Below, one piece after another: positions 20,201 through 28,158 of a stretch of DNA of 64,000 nucleotides. Made by a program: the position numbers and the translations under genes. A model generated the notes under the pieces. That model was not told where the DNA came from, did no database searches, and saw only the letters and a program-made list of their open reading frames with translations. Source of the stretch: JAGQZY01 sp964588335 (lineage in GTDB: Bacteria; Bdellovibrionota; Bdellovibrionia; Bdellovibrionales; JAGQZY01); the NCBI GenBank assembly GCA_964588335.1, contig CAZPOV010000003.1:186001-250000 (forward strand), given 5' to 3'. Numbering within the stretch: the first letter of the stretch is position 1; the number at the start of each line of letters is the position of its first letter.

Positions 20201-21333
20201 ATACCAAGAGGGGCACCCATAGAGAGCTCTGGGTCGGCGACAAAATTAATACTGGGACAACGCATATCAAAGACGTAATCATAGGTTTTGTCTGATACAA
20301 CAAAACCAACCTGTCCGTCTTTAAGAGCTCCAATCTTGCGCAAGGTCTTGTTGACCTCGGCGATCACTTCTTCTCCTATCTTTCTATATCTTCCATCCTC
20401 AGGGAATCCATTCAGACACATCTTAATGGGTTTTGAGAAGTCCCAGTGAGCCGCGTAATTTTTTTCGTTCATACCATCTTCACGAGTCCCAAGAATATGC
20501 AGAATGTTCATATTCTGAGAGACAGTGTCTGGATCGTAGGCTGTGACTTTAAAACCTTTGGTTCCTTCGAACTCTAGGAAATTAAAACGAATCTCATGTT
20601 GAACGTCAGACCCAAACACACTAGACGTTAGAGTGCCTGTGTAAGCAAAAAAGTTCTTACCGTTTTCATCTTGCGACAATTCAATATCGTGAACGTCGTG
20701 AACTCGTCCTCCGTTTAGAGGATGATAGGTTCCGAAAAGAATAAGAGGGTCTTTTTCTCTATTTGTATAGTTAATATTTTTGATGTCGAGGTCCATATAC
20801 GGCTGCAGCTGCCAGTTCTTTCGATCAGAAACTTTGGCAAATCGATTCAACTCGCGACCTCTTGAATCCACGTCTTTTTCATAAAAATAGTGCTTTGTGA
20901 TTGGAATCACAAAAAGAGTCTGCCAATCCGCAACATTCGGCTTGTCGACGTTGACCTCAAGAGCTTCAAGTCCTGAACCATCCTCAGTGATTCTAAAAAC
21001 CATGTTACAGTGACGAGTATTATAAGGGGCTCCGGTCAGACCACCGACATTTTTAAATTTTCCGCTCTGCCGAACCGGCGCCCAACCACACAGCCATGTT
21101 TTATCTTCATAAGCCCATTCATTGGTTTCCTGGTTGATCTTAATACCAAAGAAAGATTTCTTTGCCGACAGAACACCATTTTGAACTTTTCCAAAAACCG
21201 AGGATTGCTCAAGTCCAGGAACCGGGTTTTCCTCTTCCGGGGTCACATAAGTGCATTGGCTCAAGAATAAGTAGGCGAGCGCCAGTACACTTATTGCGAT
21301 GGTGGATTTTAGCTTTAGGGGAGTCCGCATCAT
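17206..21333 (-). CDS. Large zinc metalloprotease lipoprotein (metzincin type), operon A
   Basis: 1,375 residues starting ATG-ATG at 21333/21330 with AAAGGA upstream. Lipobox YLFLSQC follows the signal peptide. A metzincin zinc site HEVGHVLGMGH lies near residue 669, followed by a Met-turn-like SVMDYQSG. Upstream, GAPLGIGLVNTNIKTGEILWG resembles the conserved region ahead of the catalytic domain in DUF5117/DUF4953-type bacterial metalloproteases. The C-terminal 600 residues (PQCSDLEAW, DPYCRRWDSGHDAPT) are shared with the protein at 24340-28158 but not matched to a named domain. All three zinc histidines and the glutamate are present, so catalysis is plausible. It sits first before two giant lipoproteins and probably acts with them at the cell surface. 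A 157-bp spacer separates it from the upstream barrel gene. Confidence 0.88.
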   Translation of the reverse strand: MMRTPLKLKSTIAISVLALAYLFLSQCTYVTPEEENPVPGLEQSSVFGKVQNGVLSAKKSFFGIKINQETNEWAYEDKTWLCGWAPVRQSGKFKNVGGLTGAPYNTRHCNMVFRITEDGSGLEALEVNVDKPNVADWQTLFVIPITKHYFYEKDVDSRGRELNRFAKVSDRKNWQLQPYMDLDIKNINYTNREKDPLILFGTYHPLNGGRVHDVHDIELSQDENGKNFFAYTGTLTSSVFGSDVQHEIRFNFLEFEGTKGFKVTAYDPDTVSQNMNILHILGTREDGMNEKNYAAHWDFSKPIKMCLNGFPEDGRYRKIGEEVIAEVNKTLRKIGALKDGQVGFVVSDKTYDYVFDMRCPSINFVADPELSMGAPLGIGLVNTNIKTGEILWGSAIVWGGMIDYLVNRESESPVDALARNTHEVLERIQSIKDQPYFSDINHQLEMPDITGMRPIGQHEELADDSKLKESFRAMLLTHVQAKIEAAGANASQASAMEQTELVRVLGIEDEAGQLQSHYQQASVIEQLTASGQNASQVLQSKIEELVNKKISEVVATVPNNLDSDVFPDFRNFRLEEQDYKQSLMQKSQLGVSAVYSDLEKEKRNSVISNENPEEVKRQLITDYKTMLRMDVDWDNTIADHYGEWLAQTSEMGYPEREEAAISVIKNVMLHEVGHVLGMGHQFKGNILPERGTIPETLYQEMSERVRSGKHYTSVMDYQSGQTEVSLKPEDVTLRSHDELVLQYLYNQKIATFEPGEDDFVMVDLPIDGSIPKTIIHQGRMRQVRYMPQCSDLEAWLATDPYCRRWDSGHDAPTIIDDNFDQFKDSFIKRMNSFTQATGGSDSYMSWRLWHDTYALMNYNRTFYDKMRFDMIDDLHRPSYAKVFYEMIADRDVLVQFSKACVDPLLASDDYQEDFAKLVLQPTATATGKLFETERRGGDYNSINRTLLNKYRGAMRSFGDKSYLDLSAEEKLDLENSLYADGVAFTELHKLCRANRKSLDHTKTLLSLPGYDHTEYDFEGSVIPTGLRGANARAQYNKVFGRYITLGILPLKLAALSVLTSPSSTMRYGYWNVSKPQYSGKKGNYSYYAFYPEEYTDIVKSSVENNMSFGGVDLGDKASLSLANLYMSYFLRRDNWLTRDNLHRGFDDIFLDDVKGQTNFRVSVSPVLFEAVVDQEISDSIIFGFTPKIFSRAKDGLITLPEAYILPHGNTVVRGTDGQIVMPLTKLRFIGPKTAYIWAVEVTYEPTRNGDPLQGFSVKSIIRTLSNKVLDDCMRGENGLASFFTKNNRTTDEEGEIKEEKFDGFTTSSNIAVSSLTQQQFENSVIEQFEKYNSLDGVRKPDQRECIESRKGLGLIGATALSLNGWILPQVFQYLE

Positions 21334-21371
21334 GGGATTTCATCCTTTCTTTTTTTATTAACACTTTTTAA

Positions 21372-21388
21372 GGTACACAAAATGTACC
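21372..21388. promoter_or_regulatory. GGTACA-N5-TGTACC palindrome upstream of operon A protease
   Basis: A perfect 6-bp inverted repeat with a 5-base centre, about 40 bp upstream of the metalloprotease start in the spacer after the barrel gene. The half-site TGTACC/GGTACA is typical in form for a dimeric regulator's operator. I did not find the same full palindrome upstream of operon B. Its role is inferred. Confidence 0.35.
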
Positions 21389-21490
21389 AAGTCTAAGTCA
21401 CCGAAATGACAGTAAATATTATGCTTACAGCGCTCCAATAAATGGCTCCACCGTAAAATTGTCAGACACTTGTCCGCAGGTTGTCAGAAT

Positions 21491-22405
21491 TCAAAACGAA
21501 TAGGTCACCCCACCCGAAATCAAGCGACGATATCGGTCAAACATCACCGGATCGATACTGTCGTTTTCTGGATATGATTGATTGAGATAGCTTAAGTAAA
21601 GTTGAAAACCCTGGACGTTGGCAAAAAGGGTGACATTGTTACCCATGACCGTTGTCCATTGACCATCAAGGTAGCGTTCAGCACTGGCATTAAAGCTGGT
21701 GCGCAACCCCAAAAAATTCCATGGAACGTAAGTGATTCCAAAAGAATTGGCGAGCAACCAATCGCGATTGATGAGATCAGTTGTAATTGAGTATTTTTGA
21801 CTGTTCCACTGAAAGTGAGCCATCATTCGATTGAATAGAATCATCTTATTCCAGCTGTATGAACTCATGAAGTTTGTCAAAGAAAGACTTCCGATGTGTT
21901 TATCAAAACGACTGACCTCACTGGTCGGTAAAGAGATATTGAAGGTATTGGAGCTGCGATTCACAAACGAAAGAGGCTTCATCTTGGAGTACACAACTCC
22001 AAAGTTCAGATTGGTAAATTGATGAAAAGGCTCGCTCGAAGTTTCGCGGACAATTCGACCGCCGTACGATTCATGAAGAACCCCAGCCGATGTGTAAGCA
22101 CTCCAATGCTTATCAAAACCATAGGTGCCGGCGAGAGACAAAATATGACGGGTGGTTTTGATCTCGACTTGCTGTAACTGATCGTAAGTAAATCCATAGT
22201 TTGCGATCAGCCCAAAACGATTGGCCGGTGGCATGAAGTCCGATTGGTCCACACCCAGTTTGTTTTTTTCACTTTTCTTTGATTTTTTCTTATTATCTGT
22301 GATTTGAGTTTTGCTTTGGTTGGACTTTTCTTCAGCAAACGCTGACGGCAATGACACCAGGCCACTCAGGAAAACTGCAATGAATGATTGAAATATAGGA
22401 CGCAA
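21491..22405 (-). CDS. Outer-membrane beta-barrel protein, operon A
   Basis: 304 residues, starting at TTG 22405 behind GGAGAGG. A signal peptide (cleavage after PSAFA) is followed by a lysine/serine-rich linker (residues 25-50). Alternating hydrophobic and aromatic strands then end in phenylalanine (SGGVTYSF), the classic outer-membrane barrel end signal. The last 150 residues align by eye with the barrel at 23477-24340: RFDKHIGSLSL versus RNEGYKSLTSV, and DPVMFDRYRRLISGGVTYSF versus WFYDPFRRIYNLTLGVTF. It probably forms the membrane part of the same system as the downstream protease and lipoproteins, although it may have its own transcript. Confidence 0.75.
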   Translation of the reverse strand: MRPIFQSFIAVFLSGLVSLPSAFAEEKSNQSKTQITDNKKKSKKSEKNKLGVDQSDFMPPANRFGLIANYGFTYDQLQQVEIKTTRHILSLAGTYGFDKHWSAYTSAGVLHESYGGRIVRETSSEPFHQFTNLNFGVVYSKMKPLSFVNRSSNTFNISLPTSEVSRFDKHIGSLSLTNFMSSYSWNKMILFNRMMAHFQWNSQKYSITTDLINRDWLLANSFGITYVPWNFLGLRTSFNASAERYLDGQWTTVMGNNVTLFANVQGFQLYLSYLNQSYPENDSIDPVMFDRYRRLISGGVTYSF

Positions 22406-22608
22406 AACCTCTCCACATTTTATTCGACTTGTACCCAGTTAAGAGATGCACAAAGCACGCCACGGCTAAGTTATTGATATTTCTGAAATTACAGAATTAA
22501 AAGTTGTACACCACTGACCATTTTCGCGCCCCCAAACCGCCAGCTCACTTTTTTTGACCGTCTAAAATCAGCTTCTTGACTCCTTCGAACAAGAGGCTAG
22601 AAACAACT

Positions 22609-22851
22609 ATGGTATTAAAAATGATTCAACAATCGATCTATTTTACAAGATACGGGCTGGGGCTTTTGGGAATTGTTATTGGTATGGGAATGGTATTTCA
22701 AAGCGTTCTACCCATTCATCCAAGCTTTTTATTTCGGCTCGAAGGCGACACCGTTCCATTAATTTTTACCCATAGAGCTCTACTGGCTTTGGTTGGAGCC
22801 TGTATTTACATCACCGCCACCCAATGCCTTCCTCTTGGGGAAAGGAAATAA
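22609..22851 (+). CDS. Small two-helix membrane protein
   Basis: About 80 residues from ATG 22609 (an in-frame TTG lies at 22576, but AAGAGG sits nearer the ATG). Two hydrophobic segments: YGLGLLGIVIGMGMVF and ALLALVGACIYITA. No family recognised. It lies between the two mirrored operons and converges with the gene at 22855-23148, only 3 bp from its end. A link with the operons is possible but unsupported. Confidence 0.5.
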   Translation: MVLKMIQQSIYFTRYGLGLLGIVIGMGMVFQSVLPIHPSFLFRLEGDTVPLIFTHRALLALVGACIYITATQCLPLGERK

Positions 22852-22854
22852 ACT

Positions 22855-23148
22855 TTAGAATGCCACCTCAACACCACTGTCATAAGTTTCCATTGAGGTG
22901 AATTCGATGCCTTGTTCCTGAGAGCTTTGATCGTCAGCTGACGCCACAAAGAAGGGAACGGTGCCAAACGGGCAGGGTGAATTCGGTCCGGTGACAGCTG
23001 TATAACCATCAGCACCATCCATACAATACCATCCTGATACCGTGATCGTTGATTGACTTTCACTGGACTCACTTTGTAGGTCTTTTGGAGCATAGGCAAA
23101 GGACACATTGGCCAGCAACATTGATAGAATAATGATCGTTTGTTTCAT
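22855..23148 (-). CDS. Small secreted protein
   Basis: 97 residues from ATG 23148 with a good GAGGAG site. A signal peptide (MKQTIIILSMLLANVSFAYA) is followed by a short acidic, serine-rich mature part with two cysteines (WYCMDGADGY, NSPCPFGTVP), which could form a disulfide. No family recognised. It sits in the middle of the divergent region between the two paralogous operons. Confidence 0.6.
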   Translation of the reverse strand: MKQTIIILSMLLANVSFAYAPKDLQSESSESQSTITVSGWYCMDGADGYTAVTGPNSPCPFGTVPFFVASADDQSSQEQGIEFTSMETYDSGVEVAF

Positions 23149-23476
23149 AGTAATCTCCTCACTAAAGTCAGTTCACAAATCATGCCAGGCTGCTGATTCA
23201 CTCAGATCCAAATCAAAGTCTTTCGACGTGCCAGTGTTTCAGCGCAAATTGTTCGAGACGCTTTTTTTCGCAAATAAAAAATAGTTAGTGATTTCAGTAT
23301 CCTGTAATATTTGCCTGAAATTTTTGTCAAAAAAATAGACGAAACCACCCCCTAAAACCTATTCACCTACGAAAGTTTTACCTAGTAAATTCAGCAACAT
23401 AGACCATGGCCTGGTTTGTGTATCATAATGGGGCACAAACAAACGGACATATTTAAAAACAAAAAGGCCTCAATCA
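23149..23476. other. Intergenic region upstream of operon B
   Basis: About 330 bp, AT-rich, with T and A tracts around 23270-23340. It should hold the promoters of the small secreted gene and of operon B. I could not pick a convincing -35/-10 pair, and I see no repeat shared with the operon A spacer. Confidence 0.3.
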
Positions 23477-24340
23477 GTGATCCAACTTTTCAAACATTTT
23501 AATCTGTTCCGAACCCTAGCGATCGGTGTTGGTTCACTTATGGCATGCAGCCTTTCGTTGGCCTCTTATGAAAACACCACACAATTAGGAATTAAGAAAA
23601 AAGAGAGTCAAATCAATCTAGTCAACTCTTTTAGCTATCGCATGTCCTCGGATGCTTTTGATAGCAATGACCGCAAGGTCTTTAACCATGGTCTTGGTTA
23701 CAATGGGACTCTGTTTTTTCTCGATAAATATTATGCTAACGCTGGCTTAGCCGCCACTTATCACAGTGTTGATTCAACGATTATTCAACAAGATAACGGA
23801 ACCTATCATTTAAGTGATGCTGTTATCGGCTTAGGGACAAAAGGATTCCAACTCTACAAAGGCAACTCAGATAGCCTGTCTTTGTTTAATAATATCCGCA
23901 ATGTTGTTCCTCTCAGTGATCGCAGTCGCAATGAAGGTTACAAGTCATTAACTTCTGTCTCCGGAGATTTGGCTTATCAGCGCGGCCCACTAAGCTTTGT
24001 TCTGACCGGGCAGTACAACTATGTCTTCAATTCGTTTGAAACCAATACCGATGGCTTATACAACTTACGATCGTCGTCCCTGGCTGGAGTCACAGCTCGT
24101 TACAATTACAAAAAACTTCGTCTGCAGTACTCTTACCGTTTTGGAGTGCTTGAATATATGGACGGCAATCGATTGGGCTCTTCAGGAAACACCCTTTCAA
24201 TCATGGCATTATTTAATAAATCATTATGGGCCGGCATTTCGACATCAAACTTGAGTTACGCTGAAGAACAGTATGTCGATGTTTGGTTTTATGACCCCTT
24301 TCGAAGAATTTATAACCTCACACTAGGAGTAACATTCTAA
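23477..24340 (+). CDS. Outer-membrane beta-barrel protein, operon B
   Basis: 287 residues from GTG 23477, giving a signal peptide that ends near SLSLAS. The mature part alternates polar and hydrophobic/aromatic residues and ends LTLGVTF, so an outer-membrane barrel is expected. It is a paralogue of the barrel at 21491-22405, with shared spacing and C-terminal pattern (see there). The stop TAA shares a base with the ATG of the metalloprotease (TAATG), so the barrel is translated with it. This tight coupling is the best evidence that the barrel belongs to the protease/lipoprotein system. Confidence 0.78.
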   Translation: MIQLFKHFNLFRTLAIGVGSLMACSLSLASYENTTQLGIKKKESQINLVNSFSYRMSSDAFDSNDRKVFNHGLGYNGTLFFLDKYYANAGLAATYHSVDSTIIQQDNGTYHLSDAVIGLGTKGFQLYKGNSDSLSLFNNIRNVVPLSDRSRNEGYKSLTSVSGDLAYQRGPLSFVLTGQYNYVFNSFETNTDGLYNLRSSSLAGVTARYNYKKLRLQYSYRFGVLEYMDGNRLGSSGNTLSIMALFNKSLWAGISTSNLSYAEEQYVDVWFYDPFRRIYNLTLGVTF

Positions 24341-27300
24341 TGAGACTCATCCTAATAACAGCACTTTTCCTAAGCTTCGGCCTGACAGCATGTGACGTCA
24401 ACAAGCGAGACCCCGAAACTCCAGCGCCCACTGTCAAAAGAGTGAAAAGCGATTTCTTTTTTGAATACAGTGCTGATCGTAGCACTTTCAAATCAAGACG
24501 GTTTTTATTTGGGATGGCGACTGAAGACAAAACCGGAGTCTACAGAGACATCACCATGGATCACTTTAACCACTACAGTTATGGAAGCTCCAATATTGAG
24601 TTTGACTTTAATGAAGAGGGGACCAAACTGATCGGACGTTTAGTCAACCCAACCTATCCTAATAATAAAAACAAGTGGCAGGTTCTATTAACCTTCGATG
24701 TGAGCCGTAGTTATTACCAAGAAAATAGAGTCGATGGCAGTGGACGAACCAGTAACGACCAGATCGAAAGAACCGATCGCAGTCATCCTCACGCTCGAAC
24801 CTATATCGATATTGAACTGAGTTCCTTAAGATTTGAAAACAATGTTCTGATTGGTCCCTATGCTGGCCTTGGCTTACGACAAATTCAAAAAATTGAAGAT
24901 GTCGAATGGAGTATTGACGAAAAGTTCCTCGCCTTTACAGCCGTTTCAACCAACGTAGCCTTAGGATCCAATGCTCAAACTATTGACCGAGTGAATTTTT
25001 TGCGTATGGAGAAAAGACCAGATGATTTCGAGGTCACGCGATACAATAAATTTAACGATGAACACGTGCAGATTCTTTACACCCTGGGCTCACGCCCTAA
25101 CCACTATGGTGAAGATTTAAAGGCCGTGCACTGGGACATTAACGAGAAAACCAAAAAGACCCACACTATATATCTCCACAATTTCCCCTCTGAGTACCTG
25201 CAGATCGCTAAAGACTCTGTGGAATCATGGAATGATACCTTCCAGGATGTAGTTGGTTATCGCCCTTTTAAAACGGAAGTTTGGGAAAGTAAGTATCACT
25301 TTGACCTTCGTCGCCATGTGATTCACTGGGTGGATGACATCCGTCTGTCTGCCGCTGGTCCTCTTGGTGTTGCCAACATTGCCGCTGACGTTGAAACCGG
25401 ACAGGTTCTGTGGACAGGCTCCATTGTTTGGGGTGGATTGCTGGACCGCTACGCCGGTCGTTATGTGCCGTCTTCAAGCGTTGCAGGTTTTGCGTCCTAT
25501 GCCAGCAATTCTCATAGTATGCAAAATCTTATTGCAGCCAATCGCAGCGCCTGGTCGACACCCTTGGCTCACCCCAGTTTAGAAACCTATTTTTCGGACT
25601 TTACTGATTACCTTACTGATCGAGTAACCGATCTGAATCAACGTGTGATTGAACAAAGAATTGAAGAGTACAATGCCGGTGTTGATGCCGCCGTTGAACG
25701 CAACGAGATCACGGAACAAGAGGCTACGATCAATAAACAACAGTTTGCTCTTGAGGCACGCAGCCCTGAGGACCTGTTCTCAGCCCAACAACAATTAAAT
25801 ACTCTGCGCGAGTCTCTGCAGATGGACCCGGTCAATGATGTTGACCTTGACGATGCCTATGCCGGCCTTCAACAAAGCCCGTTCACATTCAACCAAATGC
25901 TTGAGGAACTGGGAATGGAGACGTCGTCAACAGAAAACAACGCCCCTTTATATATGGGGATGATTGATCCTCAGTCTGAATTTTTCGAGCAATTGCCAGA
26001 AAATTTAAAAAACCGAGCCATGCAAGTACCCAATGGCTTTTACAAATACACCCATGATGGTGATTACTCGGCTTTTCAAGCCATTCAAAGTATCAATTCA
26101 GGCATAAGCGAGCTTTTAAGCTCTGGCCAAATTGTCGATATCGAAGAAGTGAAGCGGGGAATGATCCGAGGCACCCTGGTGCACGAGATTGGACACACTC
26201 TTGGATTGGGACATAATTTCAAAGCCAATATCATGCCTGAAAAAGGCTCTGTACCAAACTCCATTTTTACACCTCTTGAAGAAAAAGCCAAAGAAAAGAG
26301 AACTGATTCCGCTGGCAATGAACAAGAGAAAATGATCAACTCAAGCTCGATTATGGGATACGCCGATGGTCTAACCGATGCTTTAACTCCCTATGAGGAC
26401 CATGTCCCTGGACCGAACGATATTTCTCGAATTCGTCTTCTTTATAAGCAAGAGTATCCAATGTACGACAAAACCAGCGATGGCCAATCGGACTATGTCT
26501 GGGTGAAGTTGGAGAACGATGGGCGAATTCTTCCACAAAAAACAATCAACGGAAAAGTTCATACCCCAGGATATCTGCCAAATTGTAATGATACCGAAGC
26601 CACTTTCTATCTTGATCCCTTTTGCAATCGTCATGACCGAGGCTACAACGCTCAAACTCTGATGAACAGTTATTTTGATCGCTATTGGGATTATTTGCAG
26701 CAGTCCCTAGAATCAAATATCGATTCTTTACGCTCCAGAAACTATAGAGCCATTGAAGGCTACCTCTGGTGGATGTCGGCCCGTGTGATGAACCGTGGTC
26801 GATTGTTTCACGATTATATGCGCAACAAGTATCGCAGTGAAATCGAGAAACTGGATGTCGGAGGCATGGATACTTACCACAACATCCTCCAGTTTTCGCA
26901 AAGTTGCCGTGATCTTTCTGGCAAAGATGAAGACGAGTTGGCTTCGAGAAAAGAAAATCCGAAGTATGGTCGATTTATTGAAGAGCGTTCCGATGGGAAG
27001 CTGAAAATCAATGAGTTCGGAGACCTCTGTATCGCCACCGCTAAATATTTTGACCAGCTGAATGAACTTTTGCAGCTGGAAGGAAAAGAGTACACCCAAG
27101 TTGACTACTTCAACACACTCACGCCCGGTGGAATTCGTTCCGGTGATACCGTTTCTGATTACAGTCAGGTGTTTGGAAGTTGGAAACGCCTTTCGCTTCT
27201 ACCAATTAAATTTAAAATCATTCAAAATATGATTCTTCCATTCACCACCATGACATTGGGTGGTCGCGACTATCCGATGTACGTTTACGGAAGGGAAGAC

Positions 27301-28158
27301 ACATCCTTCAGCATGAGCACTTTGTATCCAAAAGAGTACCTGAAAGTGATACGATCTTATGTTGAAAGCACCGTCAACATTGATGATCCAACGGTTGAGC
27401 CCAGCATTTCACGTTCTTTGTACTATTTGGGATATTTCCTTAGATTTCAAAGCTCGACTCGGGATTATGAAATCTTCCCTAGCGAAATCTTAGATTCGGT
27501 CTCTAAACTGACTCGTTTTCGATTTTCTCCGGCGCTGATCCAAATTGACGCCACCAAAGAAGATGGCAGTGCCTACGCTAAGAGTTTCAAAGGCTCGATC
27601 TACAATCAGTACAACAGCTCTGGTCGTGAGACTCTCGGAAATATTTACCTCTATACCTTCGACCGAATCGTGATGAACGCCCAAAACAATAACAGCTTGG
27701 CCTTGCAAGTCAGTCCGGTCCGTTGGCGAACTCCGTCGGCTGGAATATCCCTGGCGATCAAATTAGATTATGCTCCAAACTACAACTTCGAAGAGCTTGA
27801 AGTGTATTCGCCACGTAAATTCTTTACCGACAATTACACCGACACTTTGCAGAAATGTGTTAAAGGTGACAACGCGGCTCTCGACAATGGACTTGAATCT
27901 TATTTCAATACCAACAATGAAGACTTTGAAGGCATTCTTATTCCCTTCAATATTGACTCAAGAAGCTCAGCGTATCGAGAAGTTAACGATTCCATCATTT
28001 CGAACCTGGATCAGTTTGCTGAAGCCAAAAACTTCGATCTTAGAAACTGTGAGAATGCTATCAAGACCCAAACGGTTTTGGTTCTCAGCGCCGCCATGAT
28101 GATGGGGTATGTGTTTCCTGAAACCCTGAAATACTACGAGAGGGGAGCTGGACAATGA
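24340..28158 (+). CDS. Large zinc metalloprotease lipoprotein (metzincin type), operon B
   Basis: 1,272 residues. The signal peptide ends in lipobox GLTAC. The zinc motif HEIGHTLGLGH lies near residue 614 and a Met-turn-like SSIMGYAD follows. Shared with the operon A protease: GPLGVANIAADVETGQVLW before the catalytic domain, and GYLPNCNDTEA...DPFCNRHDRGYNAQT after it. The cysteine, aspartate and arginine spacing is the same. It is about 100 residues shorter than its partner. The barrel stop overlaps its ATG, and its TGA overlaps the next gene's ATG (ATGA). Probably a surface or periplasmic protease; the substrate is unknown and might include the adjacent giant lipoproteins. Confidence 0.88.
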   Translation: MRLILITALFLSFGLTACDVNKRDPETPAPTVKRVKSDFFFEYSADRSTFKSRRFLFGMATEDKTGVYRDITMDHFNHYSYGSSNIEFDFNEEGTKLIGRLVNPTYPNNKNKWQVLLTFDVSRSYYQENRVDGSGRTSNDQIERTDRSHPHARTYIDIELSSLRFENNVLIGPYAGLGLRQIQKIEDVEWSIDEKFLAFTAVSTNVALGSNAQTIDRVNFLRMEKRPDDFEVTRYNKFNDEHVQILYTLGSRPNHYGEDLKAVHWDINEKTKKTHTIYLHNFPSEYLQIAKDSVESWNDTFQDVVGYRPFKTEVWESKYHFDLRRHVIHWVDDIRLSAAGPLGVANIAADVETGQVLWTGSIVWGGLLDRYAGRYVPSSSVAGFASYASNSHSMQNLIAANRSAWSTPLAHPSLETYFSDFTDYLTDRVTDLNQRVIEQRIEEYNAGVDAAVERNEITEQEATINKQQFALEARSPEDLFSAQQQLNTLRESLQMDPVNDVDLDDAYAGLQQSPFTFNQMLEELGMETSSTENNAPLYMGMIDPQSEFFEQLPENLKNRAMQVPNGFYKYTHDGDYSAFQAIQSINSGISELLSSGQIVDIEEVKRGMIRGTLVHEIGHTLGLGHNFKANIMPEKGSVPNSIFTPLEEKAKEKRTDSAGNEQEKMINSSSIMGYADGLTDALTPYEDHVPGPNDISRIRLLYKQEYPMYDKTSDGQSDYVWVKLENDGRILPQKTINGKVHTPGYLPNCNDTEATFYLDPFCNRHDRGYNAQTLMNSYFDRYWDYLQQSLESNIDSLRSRNYRAIEGYLWWMSARVMNRGRLFHDYMRNKYRSEIEKLDVGGMDTYHNILQFSQSCRDLSGKDEDELASRKENPKYGRFIEERSDGKLKINEFGDLCIATAKYFDQLNELLQLEGKEYTQVDYFNTLTPGGIRSGDTVSDYSQVFGSWKRLSLLPIKFKIIQNMILPFTTMTLGGRDYPMYVYGREDTSFSMSTLYPKEYLKVIRSYVESTVNIDDPTVEPSISRSLYYLGYFLRFQSSTRDYEIFPSEILDSVSKLTRFRFSPALIQIDATKEDGSAYAKSFKGSIYNQYNSSGRETLGNIYLYTFDRIVMNAQNNNSLALQVSPVRWRTPSAGISLAIKLDYAPNYNFEELEVYSPRKFFTDNYTDTLQKCVKGDNAALDNGLESYFNTNNEDFEGILIPFNIDSRSSAYREVNDSIISNLDQFAEAKNFDLRNCENAIKTQTVLVLSAAMMMGYVFPETLKYYERGAGQ

